From Jilunia laotingensis (GTDB lineage: Bacteria > Bacteroidota > Bacteroidia > Bacteroidales > Bacteroidaceae), in assembly GCF_014385165.1 (NCBI RefSeq), contig NZ_JACRTF010000001.1, forward strand, positions 4,526,001 through 4,590,000: a stretch of DNA of 64,000 bases, given 5' to 3'. The number at the start of each line of letters is the position of its first letter. The first letter of the stretch is position 1. The translations under genes were made by a program, and so were the position numbers. The notes beneath the pieces are model-generated. The model was not told where the DNA came from. It did no database searches and saw only the letters and a list, made by a program, of their open reading frames with translations. This document shows positions 46,227 to 55,587 of the stretch, one piece after another.

Positions 46227-47099
46227 ATGAGTTTGTCACCAATAGACTTGAAAGAATTTACCCGTTTCCAACAAAATGAAATCACGGAAAGTATCGTCTA
46301 CGACCATTTGGCAGCTATTGAAAAAGACCCTTCCAACCGTAAAGTTCTTCAACTGATTTCGGCTCAGGAAAAGGCTCACTATCATACGTTAAAGAAATAT
46401 ACTTTGACAGATACACGTCCCAACCGATGGCGCATTGCCAAATATTATTGGCTGGCACGTGTTTTGGGCATCACTTTTGCTATTAAACTCATGGAGTCAA
46501 GGGAAGAAAATGCCCACAATAATTACTCAAGATACACAGATTGTGAAGATTTGCAGCGACTTTCACGCGAAGAAGAAGAACACGAAGAAAAGCTTGTGGA
46601 ATTGATTAATGAAGAAAGACTGGAATATATGGGTTCCGTGGTACTCGGACTGAACGACGCATTAGTCGAATTTACCGGAGCATTGGCCGGATTCACACTG
46701 GCATTGAGCGACCACAGGCTGATCGCATTAACCGGTAGTATTACCGGCATTGCAGCAGCCCTTTCAATGGCATCTTCTGAATATCTGTCCACTAAATCGG
46801 AAGGCGATCCCAACAAACACCCGGTTAAGGCTGCTATTTATACAGGTATTGCTTACATTATTACCGTAGCGGCATTGGTTACACCTTTTATTCTGATCAG
46901 CAACGTGTTGATGGCATTGGGAATAATGTTAGCGATGGCATTAGGCATCATTGCCCTATTCAATTATTATTATTCGGTTGCACGAGGCGAAAGTTTCCGC
47001 AAGCGCTTCACGGAAATGGCAGTTCTCAGCTTCAGTGTGGCTGGAATAAGTTTTCTAATCGGCTATGCCTTGAAGACGTTTACCGGCATCGATGCATGA
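46227..47099 (+). CDS. MbfA-like ferritin-domain/VIT1 iron transporter
   Basis: A 290-residue fusion. The N-terminal part (about 1-140) is a rubrerythrin/ferritin-like four-helix domain with Glu and His metal ligands (FQQNEITESIVYDHLA, SAQEKAHYHTLKKY, LMESREENAHNNYSR, REEEEHEEKLVEL). The C-terminal part (about 145-290) is a VIT1/CCC1 membrane domain (VVLGLNDALVEFTGALAGFTLAL, then ASSEYLSTKSE). The same architecture occurs in MbfA of rhizobia, which exports iron and protects against peroxide; that role is inferred here. The small membrane protein gene ends 1 base upstream. Confidence 0.85.
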   Translation: MSLSPIDLKEFTRFQQNEITESIVYDHLAAIEKDPSNRKVLQLISAQEKAHYHTLKKYTLTDTRPNRWRIAKYYWLARVLGITFAIKLMESREENAHNNYSRYTDCEDLQRLSREEEEHEEKLVELINEERLEYMGSVVLGLNDALVEFTGALAGFTLALSDHRLIALTGSITGIAAALSMASSEYLSTKSEGDPNKHPVKAAIYTGIAYIITVAALVTPFILISNVLMALGIMLAMALGIIALFNYYYSVARGESFRKRFTEMAVLSFSVAGISFLIGYALKTFTGIDA

Positions 47100-47200
47100 C
47101 ATAGTAAATATAAAATTATGAAACATCTATGAACAATCTTTCATACACGTTGTTTTTGCAATAAACGAACAACGTTATTAAACCTAAACAAGAAAAAGTT

Positions 47201-47791
47201 ATGAAAAAGTTAATTGCATTATTAGCATTAGTTTTGGTAAGTACATCTACAATGATGTACGCCCAGGAATCTAACAGAGCCGAACGTCGCGCTGATCGTA
47301 AAGCACAAAGAGACGCAGAAAGAGCAAGATTGAAAGCTGAAGAACAAGCAGCCGATGCAGTGGCTTATCAGCAGGCAGTACAGGCACTGAAGAATAAACA
47401 GTTTGTACTTGAAGCAAATCAAGTCATCTTCCGTAACGGACAGAGCGCCTATGTTACATCTAACACAAACTTTGTGATGATGAATGGTCAAAGATCGACA
47501 GTCCAGGTAGCTTTCAATACTCCGTATCCCGGCCCTAACGGAATCGGTGGTATTACAGTCGATGGAAATGCATCGGATATGAAAATGACAACTGATAAGA
47601 AGGGTAACGTAAACTGCTCCTTCAGTGTACAAGGTATCGGCATTTCAGCACAGATATTTATCTCATTGACCAATGGCGGTAACAACGCCACTGTTACTGT
47701 AAACCCGAACTTCAACAATAATACGCTCACATTGAACGGTAATCTTGTTCCGCTCGATCAGTCAGACGTATTCAAGGGACGTTCCTGGTAA
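47201..47791 (+). CDS. DUF4251 secreted protein
   Basis: A 196-residue protein with a signal peptide (MKKLIALLALVLVSTSTMMYAQE), a charged coiled-coil stretch (NRAERRADRKAQRDAERARLKAEEQAADA) and a DUF4251 beta domain (FVLEANQVIFRNGQSAYVTSNTNFVMMNGQRSTVQVAFN...GGITVDGNASDM). A Bacteroidetes-specific family of unknown function, probably periplasmic. It is followed by a strong terminator. Confidence 0.88.
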   Translation: MKKLIALLALVLVSTSTMMYAQESNRAERRADRKAQRDAERARLKAEEQAADAVAYQQAVQALKNKQFVLEANQVIFRNGQSAYVTSNTNFVMMNGQRSTVQVAFNTPYPGPNGIGGITVDGNASDMKMTTDKKGNVNCSFSVQGIGISAQIFISLTNGGNNATVTVNPNFNNNTLTLNGNLVPLDQSDVFKGRSW

Positions 47792-47822
47792 TTAAAGATA
47801 AGTGATATAAATTAAAGTATCC

Positions 47823-47875
47823 GGGGATGATAAATGGAACAACCTATTTATCATCCCCATTCTATTTTCTCCCCA
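47823..47875 (+). terminator. Intrinsic terminator of the DUF4251 gene
   Basis: GGGGATGATAAAT (47823-47835) pairs perfectly with ATTTATCATCCCC (47846-47858), followed by a T-rich stretch. Confidence 0.85.
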
Positions 47876-47882
47876 AAATCAT

Positions 47883-47890
47883 TACCTTTG
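47883..47890 (+). promoter_or_regulatory. -7 promoter box of the LuxR-type response regulator
   Basis: TACCTTTG, full match to TAnnTTTG, 28 bases before the ATG at 47919. Confidence 0.55.
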
Positions 47891-47918
47891 CCCCAACATT
47901 ATTTTATTCGCAGATAGT

Positions 47919-48584
47919 ATGAGAGAATATATCATTGCAGACAATCAGGATATCACTAAGGCAGGAATGATGTTTCTGCTCAGTAAACAAAAAGATATAT
48001 CCAGATTGTCGGTAGCAGACAATAAGGCCGAACTAATCAGAGAACTGCGCTTATATCCGCAAGCGGTAGTAATCCTCGACTATACTTTATTTGACTTTGC
48101 CGGTGCAGAAGAACTCGTTGTGCTTCGCGAACGTTTCAAGGAAGCGGACTGGTTGCTCTTCTCGGATGAATTGAGCATGAACTTCTTACGCCAAGTACTT
48201 TTTAGCAGTACGGCTTTCGGAGTGGTAATGAAAGACAATTCGAAGGAAGAGATCATTACGGCATTGCAATGCGCTTCCCGGAAGGAACGTTACATATGCA
48301 ATCACGTCAGTAATCTACTGCTTTCGGGAAATACGCAGCCGACCGTCTCCTCGGAAACGATCCGGAGTGCCCATCTGCTCACACCTACGGAAAAGATCAT
48401 TCTAAAAGAGATAGCTTTGGGGAAGACGACCAAAGAGATCGCCTCCGATAAGAATTTAAGCTTTCACACGATCAATAGTCACAGGAAGAACATATTCCGG
48501 AAACTGGGCGTGAATAATGTACATGAAGCCACGAAATATGCTATGCGGGCAGGAATCGTAGATTTAGCGGAATACTATATATAA
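47919..48584 (+). CDS. NarL/LuxR-family response regulator
   Basis: A 221-residue regulator: receiver-like domain (1-120) with the phospho-acceptor Asp in AVVILDYTLFDFAG and LLFSDELS in place of the usual Thr/Ser switch segment, then a LuxR helix-turn-helix (LTPTEKIILKEIALGKTTKEIASDKNLSFHTINSHRKNIFRKLGV). The acidic pair expected near the N-terminus is weak (EYIIADNQD). No histidine kinase is adjacent, so it is an orphan in this window. Convergent with mnmA, with only 28 bases between. Confidence 0.88.
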   Translation: MREYIIADNQDITKAGMMFLLSKQKDISRLSVADNKAELIRELRLYPQAVVILDYTLFDFAGAEELVVLRERFKEADWLLFSDELSMNFLRQVLFSSTAFGVVMKDNSKEEIITALQCASRKERYICNHVSNLLLSGNTQPTVSSETIRSAHLLTPTEKIILKEIALGKTTKEIASDKNLSFHTINSHRKNIFRKLGVNNVHEATKYAMRAGIVDLAEYYI

Positions 48585-48612
48585 GTGCCCGGGTAGACAC
48601 GAGAAGATATGG

Positions 48613-49680
48613 CTATCCTATCTCCCCGCTCCCAATACAAAGTTTCGCAGCTTCATCATAAATAACTCCGAATTGTCCCGGAGCTATTCCCTGCAATTTC
48701 CCGGAAGAAAGAACCCGGTATTTTCCATCTTCTATCAAAAGCCGACCTTTGGTAAATTCTGGTGTATGACGAATTTTAAAAGTAATGGCTATATCCTTCC
48801 GTTCAGAGTCTTTCCAAGGATCATCCGTTATAAAGTGAAAATCAGAAAGCATAAACTCTGTCCCATATTGAGTCTCCACTCCATAGCCGTGAGAGACATA
48901 AACTATATTTTCTTCTATATCCTTTTTTACGACAAACCAAGGACCTCCACTTAACCCCAGCCCTTTTCGTTGACCGATGGTATGAAACCAATAACCACGA
49001 TGGGTGCCGATCCGTTTCCCCGTTTCAAATTCAATGATAGCCCCCTCTCTCTCACCAAGAAATCGCCGGACAAAATCGTTATAGTCAATCTTCCCCAGAA
49101 AACAGATGCCCTGACTATCTTTTCTTCGAGCGTTTGGCAAACCTGCATTCAGTGCAATCTCCCGGACTTCCTGCTTCATCAGATGTCCGATCGGGAACAT
49201 GAGTTTCGAAACTTGCAAATAATCGATCTGAGCCAGAAAATCCGTTTGATCCTTAACGGGATCTTTGGCTGTACCCAACCAGATTTTCCCATCCTGTTCC
49301 AGAGTTGTGGCATAATGTCCCGTAGCTGTATAGTCAAAATCCTTGCCTACCTGCTGTTCAAAACAACCGAACTTAATCAGTTTATTGCACATCACATCAG
49401 GATTGGGAGTTTGTCCCTTCTTAATCTTTTCAAGGGCATATGCCGCCACATTGTCCCAATACTGACGATGCAGATCGATCACCTCCAAAGACAAACCATA
49501 TTTACGAGCTATGACCTTGGCCAATTCAATATCTTCCTCGGCAGAACAATCCATATGCTCCTCCCCTTCCATTCCAATCTTAATATAGAAAAGAGTCGGG
49601 CGAAACCCTTGCTCACAGAGAAGGTGAACAACCACTGAACTGTCCACACCACCGGATAATAATGCTGCTATATTCTTCAT
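48613..49680 (-). CDS. mnmA: tRNA-specific 2-thiouridylase MnmA
   Basis: A 355-residue enzyme making s2U34 in tRNA for Lys, Glu and Gln, using ATP and a persulfide sulfur. N-terminal PP-loop SGGVDSS, first catalytic Cys in [12 protein letters not shown], second in [16 protein letters not shown], and C-terminal barrel ([15 protein letters not shown], then [15 protein letters not shown]). The frame is open to 49716, but the promoter box lies in that extension, so the ATG at 49680 is used. Bacteroides often carry two mnmA copies; this is one. Divergent from the S41 protease gene. Confidence 0.95.
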   Translation of the reverse strand: MKNIAALLSGGVDSSVVVHLLCEQGFRPTLFYIKIGMEGEEHMDCSAEEDIELAKVIARKYGLSLEVIDLHRQYWDNVAAYALEKIKKGQTPNPDVMCNKLIKFGCFEQQVGKDFDYTATGHYATTLEQDGKIWLGTAKDPVKDQTDFLAQIDYLQVSKLMFPIGHLMKQEVREIALNAGLPNARRKDSQGICFLGKIDYNDFVRRFLGEREGAIIEFETGKRIGTHRGYWFHTIGQRKGLGLSGGPWFVVKKDIEENIVYVSHGYGVETQYGTEFMLSDFHFITDDPWKDSERKDIAITFKIRHTPEFTKGRLLIEDGKYRVLSSGKLQGIAPGQFGVIYDEAAKLCIGSGEIG

Positions 49681-49685
49681 AGACG

Positions 49686-49693
49686 CAAAGATA
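49686..49693 (-). promoter_or_regulatory. -7 promoter box 5 bases before the mnmA start codon
   Basis: Minus strand TATCTTTG is followed by CGTCT and the ATG at 49680, the same geometry as at the MFS gene (TATCTTTG-CCTCC-ATG). Suggests a leaderless mRNA. Confidence 0.5.
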
Positions 49694-49738
49694 GGCTGCA
49701 TAACGTTTACAGGCAATCACACAATAAAGGCATTTTTA

Positions 49739-49754
49739 TACCACAATTGTGGTA
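49739..49754. promoter_or_regulatory. Perfect 16-bp palindrome between mnmA and the S41 gene
   Basis: TACCACAATTGTGGTA reads the same on both strands. It lies between divergent genes and overlaps the position of the -33 element of the S41 promoter (TACATTTG at 49773-49780), so a dimeric regulator is likely. Confidence 0.55.
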
Positions 49755-49772
49755 GATAAGCGAAGTATTTCC

Positions 49773-49780
49773 TACATTTG
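49773..49780 (+). promoter_or_regulatory. -7 promoter box of the S41 protease gene
   Basis: TACATTTG, full match to TAnnTTTG, 23 bases before the ATG at 49804. Confidence 0.6.
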
Positions 49781-49803
49781 CAACTCATAAAGTCGATAAA
49801 GAT

Positions 49804-51213
49804 ATGAAGATAAGAAACATATTGCTAATTCCCTCATTGCTCATCCTATTATTCTCTGGCATATCCTCTTGCGGAGTGGACCGTTGGCCGGAATATGCTT
49901 CCGAAACAAAACTGGACTTATGGATAGACAGCGTGATGAAACAGGAGTACCTATGGTACAAAGAGATGCCTTCTGTTCCCTTGGGCGGAAAATATTTCGA
50001 AGCTCCGGGCACATTCCTGAAATCCCTTTTATACGCGGAAAAAGACAAAAGCTATTCATACATCGACACCATACGAAATACCCCCGTTCCCAGTTATGGA
50101 TTCAACTATACGACCCACCGGAGTGCAAATGCAGACACGCTTTATGAAGCTTTAGTGACTTATGTGCTTCCCCATTCACCCGCTTCAATAGCGGGACTTG
50201 AACGAGGTGACTGGATCGTGAAAGTGAACGATGAACTGATCACCAAGAAAAATGAAAAGGAGCTATTCGAGTCCGGACAAGCCATGAAACTGTCTCTCGG
50301 AAAATATGAAATTAAGAAAGTAGAGACTGGAGAAGGAGATGACAAGAAAGTGGTGGAAAAGGGGATCGTAACGGAAACGGGAGAAATAATCAATGTAGGC
50401 CCTGAAGAAGTGGTGGAAGATAATCCCGTACACTATAGCGAAATCATAACAACGGCTACGGGAGCTAAAGCCGGTTATCTGGTGTACAGCCATTTCACAT
50501 CCGGTACTGCAACGGACAAAGAAAAGTATAACAGCGAATTACGGAAAATATCCAAAGAGTTTGCCGATGCGGGAATCACATACTTCATTCTCGACCTGCG
50601 TTACAATACGGGCGGTTCTTTGGAATGTGCGCAATTACTGTCTACTCTTATGGCACCGTCCAATGCGCTAGGTACTCCTTTTGCCTATTTGGAATACAAT
50701 GATAAACAGACTGCCAAAAATAAAGAATTATTGTTCGATCCAGAATTAATAGGAAGTACAGGAAAAAACATGAACCTATCCTATGGATTTATCATCTCGA
50801 GCAGTACGACATCAGGAATGGCAGGCATCATGCTTAACTGCATAGTACCACATGGGAAATACGTCTTAATCGGCAGTAATGTCGCTTGTCCCGGAGTGAC
50901 TACCGAGGCTTTTATCAGTCCTGAACGCACTTGGGCGCTCAATCCGGTAGTATGCACCGTTTATAATAGCGAAGATGAATCCGGTGAAGGGGGAAGCTTC
51001 ACTGCCGGCTATACAGCCAATGAATCGGAAGATCTCACCAAGTTCTTACCGTTTGGAAATAAAGATGAAGCCCTGTTGAGCATTGCCATCGGCTTAATTG
51101 ACGGAACTTACCCGCCAAAGGATGATGAAAAGCCGAAAACTAAAATGTCACCGATAAAAAGCATAAACAAAGCCCATCCCGATAAGGTAAGGAACGGGAC
51201 AAGATTAAAATAA
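49804..51213 (+). CDS. S41-family (C-terminal processing-type) protease lipoprotein
   Basis: A 469-residue lipoprotein (lipobox LFSGISSC, Cys about residue 23). An N-terminal helical region, a PDZ-type segment (VLPHSPASIAGLERGDWIVKVND), and an S41 peptidase core: LDLRYNTGGS, then GFIISSSTTSGMAGIML with the likely nucleophile Ser in SSTTSG. A long insertion in the PDZ region (EIKKVETGEGDDKKVVEKG) is variable. Location is periplasm or cell surface. The gene for another lipoprotein follows after 23 bases, a likely partner or substrate. Confidence 0.88.
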   Translation: MKIRNILLIPSLLILLFSGISSCGVDRWPEYASETKLDLWIDSVMKQEYLWYKEMPSVPLGGKYFEAPGTFLKSLLYAEKDKSYSYIDTIRNTPVPSYGFNYTTHRSANADTLYEALVTYVLPHSPASIAGLERGDWIVKVNDELITKKNEKELFESGQAMKLSLGKYEIKKVETGEGDDKKVVEKGIVTETGEIINVGPEEVVEDNPVHYSEIITTATGAKAGYLVYSHFTSGTATDKEKYNSELRKISKEFADAGITYFILDLRYNTGGSLECAQLLSTLMAPSNALGTPFAYLEYNDKQTAKNKELLFDPELIGSTGKNMNLSYGFIISSSTTSGMAGIMLNCIVPHGKYVLIGSNVACPGVTTEAFISPERTWALNPVVCTVYNSEDESGEGGSFTAGYTANESEDLTKFLPFGNKDEALLSIAIGLIDGTYPPKDDEKPKTKMSPIKSINKAHPDKVRNGTRLK

Positions 51214-51236
51214 AAACAACTAAACAGCAAAAGGTA

Positions 51237-52100
51237 ATGAATCAGATCAAATACTGTCTTCCGGTACTGTTACTTCTCTCCATTATGGTGGGATGTGACA
51301 ACGAACCGGAAGAAAGCCCGGAGGAAGAAATCAGAACCCTCACCGTCACCGAGACAACAGGACAAGGTTCTGAAAAAGTAACTACTAAACAACAGTTTTT
51401 CTATGAAACCGGCAAACTGGTTCAACACACCACCACCCAAACCTTTACTGATTTATTCTGTCAAACGGAGTATACATGGACTGTAAGTACACAGATCGGT
51501 TATGAATCGGGCAAAGTCATCGTCTCCGATGATGCCGGCAATGTATCTACCTACCTAATGGATGACAATGGACGTGCGGAGAGTTGTATCCGAAACGAAC
51601 CTTCCGGGAACATTCGTTATTATACTTTCAGTTATTCTCCCGACAATGGAATTCTCAGCGGAATCAAAGAAGAGATGAATGGGAAGGTGTATTCAGAAAT
51701 CACTCTTGCACCTTCCACTGTTGCCGGCAAAATGACAATCACAGGCAAAGTAGACAATTTTGGAAACACTTATATAGCCAGTACCGACAATGACTCTCCG
51801 GGTATCTCCAACGAAACAAGCAAATTGCCATGGGTGTTCCTTGCGGAAAGTTATCCTTTATCTTTCCATGAAGAAGCACTTTATGCCAACATTCTCGGTA
51901 CGCCTCTACCACTACTTCCCGGACGTTTGGATATAGAAGGAAGCAATGAAGTAACGACTTACAGCTATACTACCGACAAGAAAGGCTATGTAACTTCGTG
52001 TGCCATGCGAACCGGAACAACAAGGGCAGCGTGGAGTCGCTATATAGAATATTCATATGACCTTGTTTTGTCAAATGCAGATTTACGTATTCTTAACTAA
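51237..52100 (+). CDS. Lipoprotein with YD-like repeats, DUF4595-type
   Basis: A 287-residue lipoprotein (lipobox LLLLSIMVGC). The mature part is beta-rich, with units such as YYTFSYSPDNGILSGIKEEMNGKVYSE and TTYSYTTDKKGYVTSCAM that resemble the DUF4595/DUF4836-like lipoproteins of Bacteroidetes; a firm family cannot be given. It is 23 bases downstream of the S41 protease gene on the same strand and probably co-transcribed; a protease-substrate or protease-adaptor pair is a guess. Confidence 0.7.
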   Translation: MNQIKYCLPVLLLLSIMVGCDNEPEESPEEEIRTLTVTETTGQGSEKVTTKQQFFYETGKLVQHTTTQTFTDLFCQTEYTWTVSTQIGYESGKVIVSDDAGNVSTYLMDDNGRAESCIRNEPSGNIRYYTFSYSPDNGILSGIKEEMNGKVYSEITLAPSTVAGKMTITGKVDNFGNTYIASTDNDSPGISNETSKLPWVFLAESYPLSFHEEALYANILGTPLPLLPGRLDIEGSNEVTTYSYTTDKKGYVTSCAMRTGTTRAAWSRYIEYSYDLVLSNADLRILN

Positions 52101-52277
52101 AAACAGGGATTAAGAGGGGGAGATTCTTTTGAATCGCGAGACGGTATCATTCGAATAACAACAATAATGTAATTCATCGTGACATCTGTTTAATCTAAAG
52201 ATTAATTGACGCAACATATAAAAACAGTCAACCCCATTGTATTGGAACTGACTGCCTTCATAAAAGAATTTTATTAT

Positions 52278-53780
52278 TTACTTTCTAACTGGACGAACTG
52301 GGAAACCATACGCAGGATTGAAAACACCATAGGTTACATCACTTCCCTCATCATAATAATCGGTGAGTGCAATTCCACGTTTTACATAGTCATATTGATA
52401 ATCGTTACCACCAACTAATCTTCCCTGATACCAATGAATCTCACTTGTCCATGCATACAAGCATCCATTATTTTTCACAACACCGCTAAGTTTATATCCA
52501 GCAGCAGGAATAAATATCCATTTAGACTCATCTTTTTTATTTATGAATTTAAATCCCCTCACACTATTAAGAGTTGTAGACTCATAAGTCGTTTCTTTTA
52601 TAAGTTCATCTACTTGATCCGGGGTGGGCATTGTCCATTGTTCCCCGAGTTGGTATGCTGCGATATCATATGAACCGTACTTGCTCTCAGTTGCACAGCA
52701 TTGCCAATAGTAGAGCGTTCCATAAGTGTTCTCAGTAGAATAATTAGCTTCATTATAATTTGATGGTCCGTATTGAGCCGCAGAACTGACAATTTTTTGT
52801 CCAGTCACATCTCCCCAGCCATAGTAATTACCAGACTTATAAGGTTCATCAGCTCCAATATTTTTGGATGCCCAAAGCGTTCCTGATGTAAGACCTAAGT
52901 CAACCCATTCACCGGCTCCTTCTTCCTGCATCTTTACTTCGTAGCCTTGACTGACACCGGTTGCAAAATAGCGGTTCTCCTTGTAGGTATGAGACGGCAG
53001 AGTGGCTGCATATTCTTTTCCATTTACAGTAGCGTTAAATGTCAGTTCTACATTTTCTGCCGGACCAAGTATTATGTACAAGTCATTACCATGTGCCTTT
53101 GCCTTAATACTACCTTGCTTCATGTTTTTTCCACCGTTGGCAAGATTGAAAGTCACCTCATTGTAAAGATTAGTGCCGGATATCGTAACTTCCACTCCAT
53201 CAAATGAGACGTTGGTACCCCCATTGAGGGTATAATGGGCAAAACTGAGTTGGCTTACAATGTTGAAGTTAACAGACGCCTGTCCATTTATAAGAGACAC
53301 AGTTGTCTTCGCTGCCATAAAGTCTTTTTGAGGAAGTGATTCAAAGGTCCCTTCTTGAGTAGAAAGGTCGTCAATGAATGTGGTTCCACTAAAAGTTTGA
53401 GTATTTGTGGCCGAACCGAGATAGAATATATTGATTTCTTGGCCGTCACCGTCAATATACACTTCACCGGAAAATGTACCTTGACTTGCATCAATTCCAC
53501 TAGCAAGGGTAAGCACACCAAGCTTTATGCCGGTATTGCTAGTAACTAAAAGCTGATCCCCCTCAGCCCAGCGGAAATCAAGTCCATTATTGGACTCCGG
53601 ACGTGTAGTACGCGTATCTGGAATGTCAATGCTAGCATTTGCTGTAGCTACCATATGGACAAGAGTCCCCTTCGATGTTTGTTCTTCGCCCATCAACAGC
53701 TCATCGTTTGAACACGAGCTAAATGATAGTATCAACATTGATACCATCAATGTTATTGATATATATGTTTCCTTTAGCAT
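52278..53780 (-). CDS. Fimbrillin-family lipoprotein with C-terminal FISUMP domain
   Basis: A 500-residue lipoprotein (lipobox LILSFSSC, Cys about residue 23). N-terminal two thirds: a fimbrillin-like beta fold (LTLASGIDASQGTFSGEVYIDGDG, then NFNIVSQLSFAHYTLNGG). C-terminal third (about 290-500): a FISUMP/Fib_succ_major domain, WVDLGLTSGTLWASKNIGAD...YYGWGDVTG...FPVRPVRK. Such chimeras are found as minor or tip subunits of type V pili; that role is inferred. It lies 26 bases downstream of the major fimbrillin in the same operon and is AT-rich compared with the upstream genes. Confidence 0.85.
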   Translation of the reverse strand: MLKETYISITLMVSMLILSFSSCSNDELLMGEEQTSKGTLVHMVATANASIDIPDTRTTRPESNNGLDFRWAEGDQLLVTSNTGIKLGVLTLASGIDASQGTFSGEVYIDGDGQEINIFYLGSATNTQTFSGTTFIDDLSTQEGTFESLPQKDFMAAKTTVSLINGQASVNFNIVSQLSFAHYTLNGGTNVSFDGVEVTISGTNLYNEVTFNLANGGKNMKQGSIKAKAHGNDLYIILGPAENVELTFNATVNGKEYAATLPSHTYKENRYFATGVSQGYEVKMQEEGAGEWVDLGLTSGTLWASKNIGADEPYKSGNYYGWGDVTGQKIVSSAAQYGPSNYNEANYSTENTYGTLYYWQCCATESKYGSYDIAAYQLGEQWTMPTPDQVDELIKETTYESTTLNSVRGFKFINKKDESKWIFIPAAGYKLSGVVKNNGCLYAWTSEIHWYQGRLVGGNDYQYDYVKRGIALTDYYDEGSDVTYGVFNPAYGFPVRPVRK

Positions 53781-53806
53781 AGGTAGTCGTAATTTTAAAT
53801 TGAAAA

Positions 53807-55537
53807 TTAGTTGTCAAAGCCGCTGCCACTACCGCCACCACCTATAGTAGGGGTTGTTTTACCATAGATAGCATAAAGAGTGGTAGATCGGGATATTGTA
53901 ATTTCAGCACCTGCTTGTACTTCCACATCACTCAGTTTAAGCTCATCTCCTGTTTTAGCGGTATAACTCCAACCGAGGAATTGGTATTGCCCTTCTTTGG
54001 TGGGGAAAGTTGAAGTAACAGTAAATGTAGCACTTTCTCCTTGCGTAACCGTTTGATCTACAGACGGAATAGCTGGAGTACCATCTAAAACATCGTAGCT
54101 AAGAGTAATTGTCGTTTTATTTTTCTGCCAAACTGCATACAAATCAAATTTTTCTTCCTCCATGTTAACCGGAACAGACTGTCCTTCCCCATATTCAGCA
54201 GTTGTTGCATCAGCAGCCGTAGCCCAGCCAAGAAATTCGGCACCATCACGGCTCGGAGTATATTCCGGTGAGAGCGTGAAAGAATAAGTGGATTCGTTAC
54301 TGTTGAGTTTTACCGTTCTCACTGCGCCCGTACCGTCATTGGTATGGAGATTAAGAGTAGTGCTGTATTCATATCCCGTTTCATCATCTCCATCCATGTT
54401 CGTACCACCATTTTCGGTATCACCGCCATCGGGGTTTACGGGAATGAAATCGTCTACGGTAACGTCATACTTGATGGTCGTCAGCACCGGTTTCGGATTT
54501 TCAGGATCGGGAGTCCAACCTCCGTTTCCGCCCTCATCGAACACGAAAGTATAGATATAACGGTAGCCTTGCACCCATGCCACGTTGACAGGTATGGCAG
54601 CCTCGCCTGTGTATACCGTTGTGGACACCTCTGCCCCCTCATCATCTTCTGTGATATTGGAAAGTGCAAGGTCCACAAGGAAGTATGCCCCATTCCAGTC
54701 TGTTCCGGCCTTTGTCGGATTCCAGGCTGCAACGGTCTGGGGAAGCAGGGTCAACACTTGCCCGAATCCGTTTTCGTGACTGTCCTCAGGACAAGTAAGG
54801 TTGGAGGCCGTACCCGGTGCCAATGTGACATTCCCGTTCAATGGAGCGACGCTATATTTTTTATTGTACTGCGCCCCGGATGGAATGACCCACGTGCCAC
54901 CGTTAACTTCTTTTTCGGGATCTACATTGTTGTCCGAATGGTCTGCATAGTTATAATCCGTATCAGCAGCCGGGAACGTGAACGTCCCTTTTTCGGTGAG
55001 GTGCCCCACGCTCACGCCCTTGATCACCACGCTCATGTTTTTTGTGTTGTTCTTTGCCCTGAAACAAACCTGCGACAGGGCATGGCGGAAGTTGAGCTGC
55101 ACCTTGTCGACGGTTTTGGTCTGGCCTTTCCGCACTGAATACATCAGGTCGACTTGTTCGGCCACGGCATCTTTCACCGTGAAGTCGTTGAATGTCGGTG
55201 CCCCGTTGTTAAAGCTGAACTCCTCGTCACCGTTGACTTCGGCATAGAAATCGAGTGTCTTGCCGTCCGGCCAGTAACGCGTACCGTCGGCATCAGTCCA
55301 TACGCCGTCGCTGTTCACGATTTTGTCACCGTTGATGTAAAGCCCGTCGGCCGATTTCGCCCAGACTTTGAAATAGTCAGGGAGGGTGTTGTTACAATAG
55401 GAATCCGCTGCGCGTGTCTGCGTTCCTGCCGACACTCCGTAAGCGATGCCATCCTGCCGGACGCTCACTACCTCGTCCTGTGAGCATGCGGCCATCATCA
55501 ATGCCGCCATTGCCCCGAATAAATACTTGGTTTTCAT
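53807..55537 (-). CDS. Fimbrillin-family lipoprotein with C-terminal InlB-type repeats
   Basis: A 576-residue lipoprotein (AALMMAACSQDE, Cys about residue 18). Residues 1-350: fimbrillin/Mfa-like fold (YWPDGKTLDFYAEVNG, VQLNFRHALSQVCFRAKN, VNVAWVQGYRYIYTFVFDEGG), followed by two InlB B-repeat (Flg_new) units (EFLGWATAADATTAEYGEGQSVPVNMEEEKFDLYAVWQ and QFLGWSYTAKTG...TTLYAIYGKT). The part encoding residues 1 to about 400 is visibly G+C-rich, like DUF5119, while the InlB part (about 53807-54310) is A+T-rich, like the FISUMP gene: a mosaic. Probable main shaft subunit. Confidence 0.85.
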   Translation of the reverse strand: MKTKYLFGAMAALMMAACSQDEVVSVRQDGIAYGVSAGTQTRAADSYCNNTLPDYFKVWAKSADGLYINGDKIVNSDGVWTDADGTRYWPDGKTLDFYAEVNGDEEFSFNNGAPTFNDFTVKDAVAEQVDLMYSVRKGQTKTVDKVQLNFRHALSQVCFRAKNNTKNMSVVIKGVSVGHLTEKGTFTFPAADTDYNYADHSDNNVDPEKEVNGGTWVIPSGAQYNKKYSVAPLNGNVTLAPGTASNLTCPEDSHENGFGQVLTLLPQTVAAWNPTKAGTDWNGAYFLVDLALSNITEDDEGAEVSTTVYTGEAAIPVNVAWVQGYRYIYTFVFDEGGNGGWTPDPENPKPVLTTIKYDVTVDDFIPVNPDGGDTENGGTNMDGDDETGYEYSTTLNLHTNDGTGAVRTVKLNSNESTYSFTLSPEYTPSRDGAEFLGWATAADATTAEYGEGQSVPVNMEEEKFDLYAVWQKNKTTITLSYDVLDGTPAIPSVDQTVTQGESATFTVTSTFPTKEGQYQFLGWSYTAKTGDELKLSDVEVQAGAEITISRSTTLYAIYGKTTPTIGGGGSGSGFDN

Positions 55538-55587
55538 CGTTTAAAAATTTAATTGAACAAAAAATATATATACCGTAAAATGTCGAA

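Noticed and set aside
54344..55138. 264-codon plus-strand frame
   Set aside because: Antisense to the fimbrillin gene; a by-product of the G+C-rich third positions.
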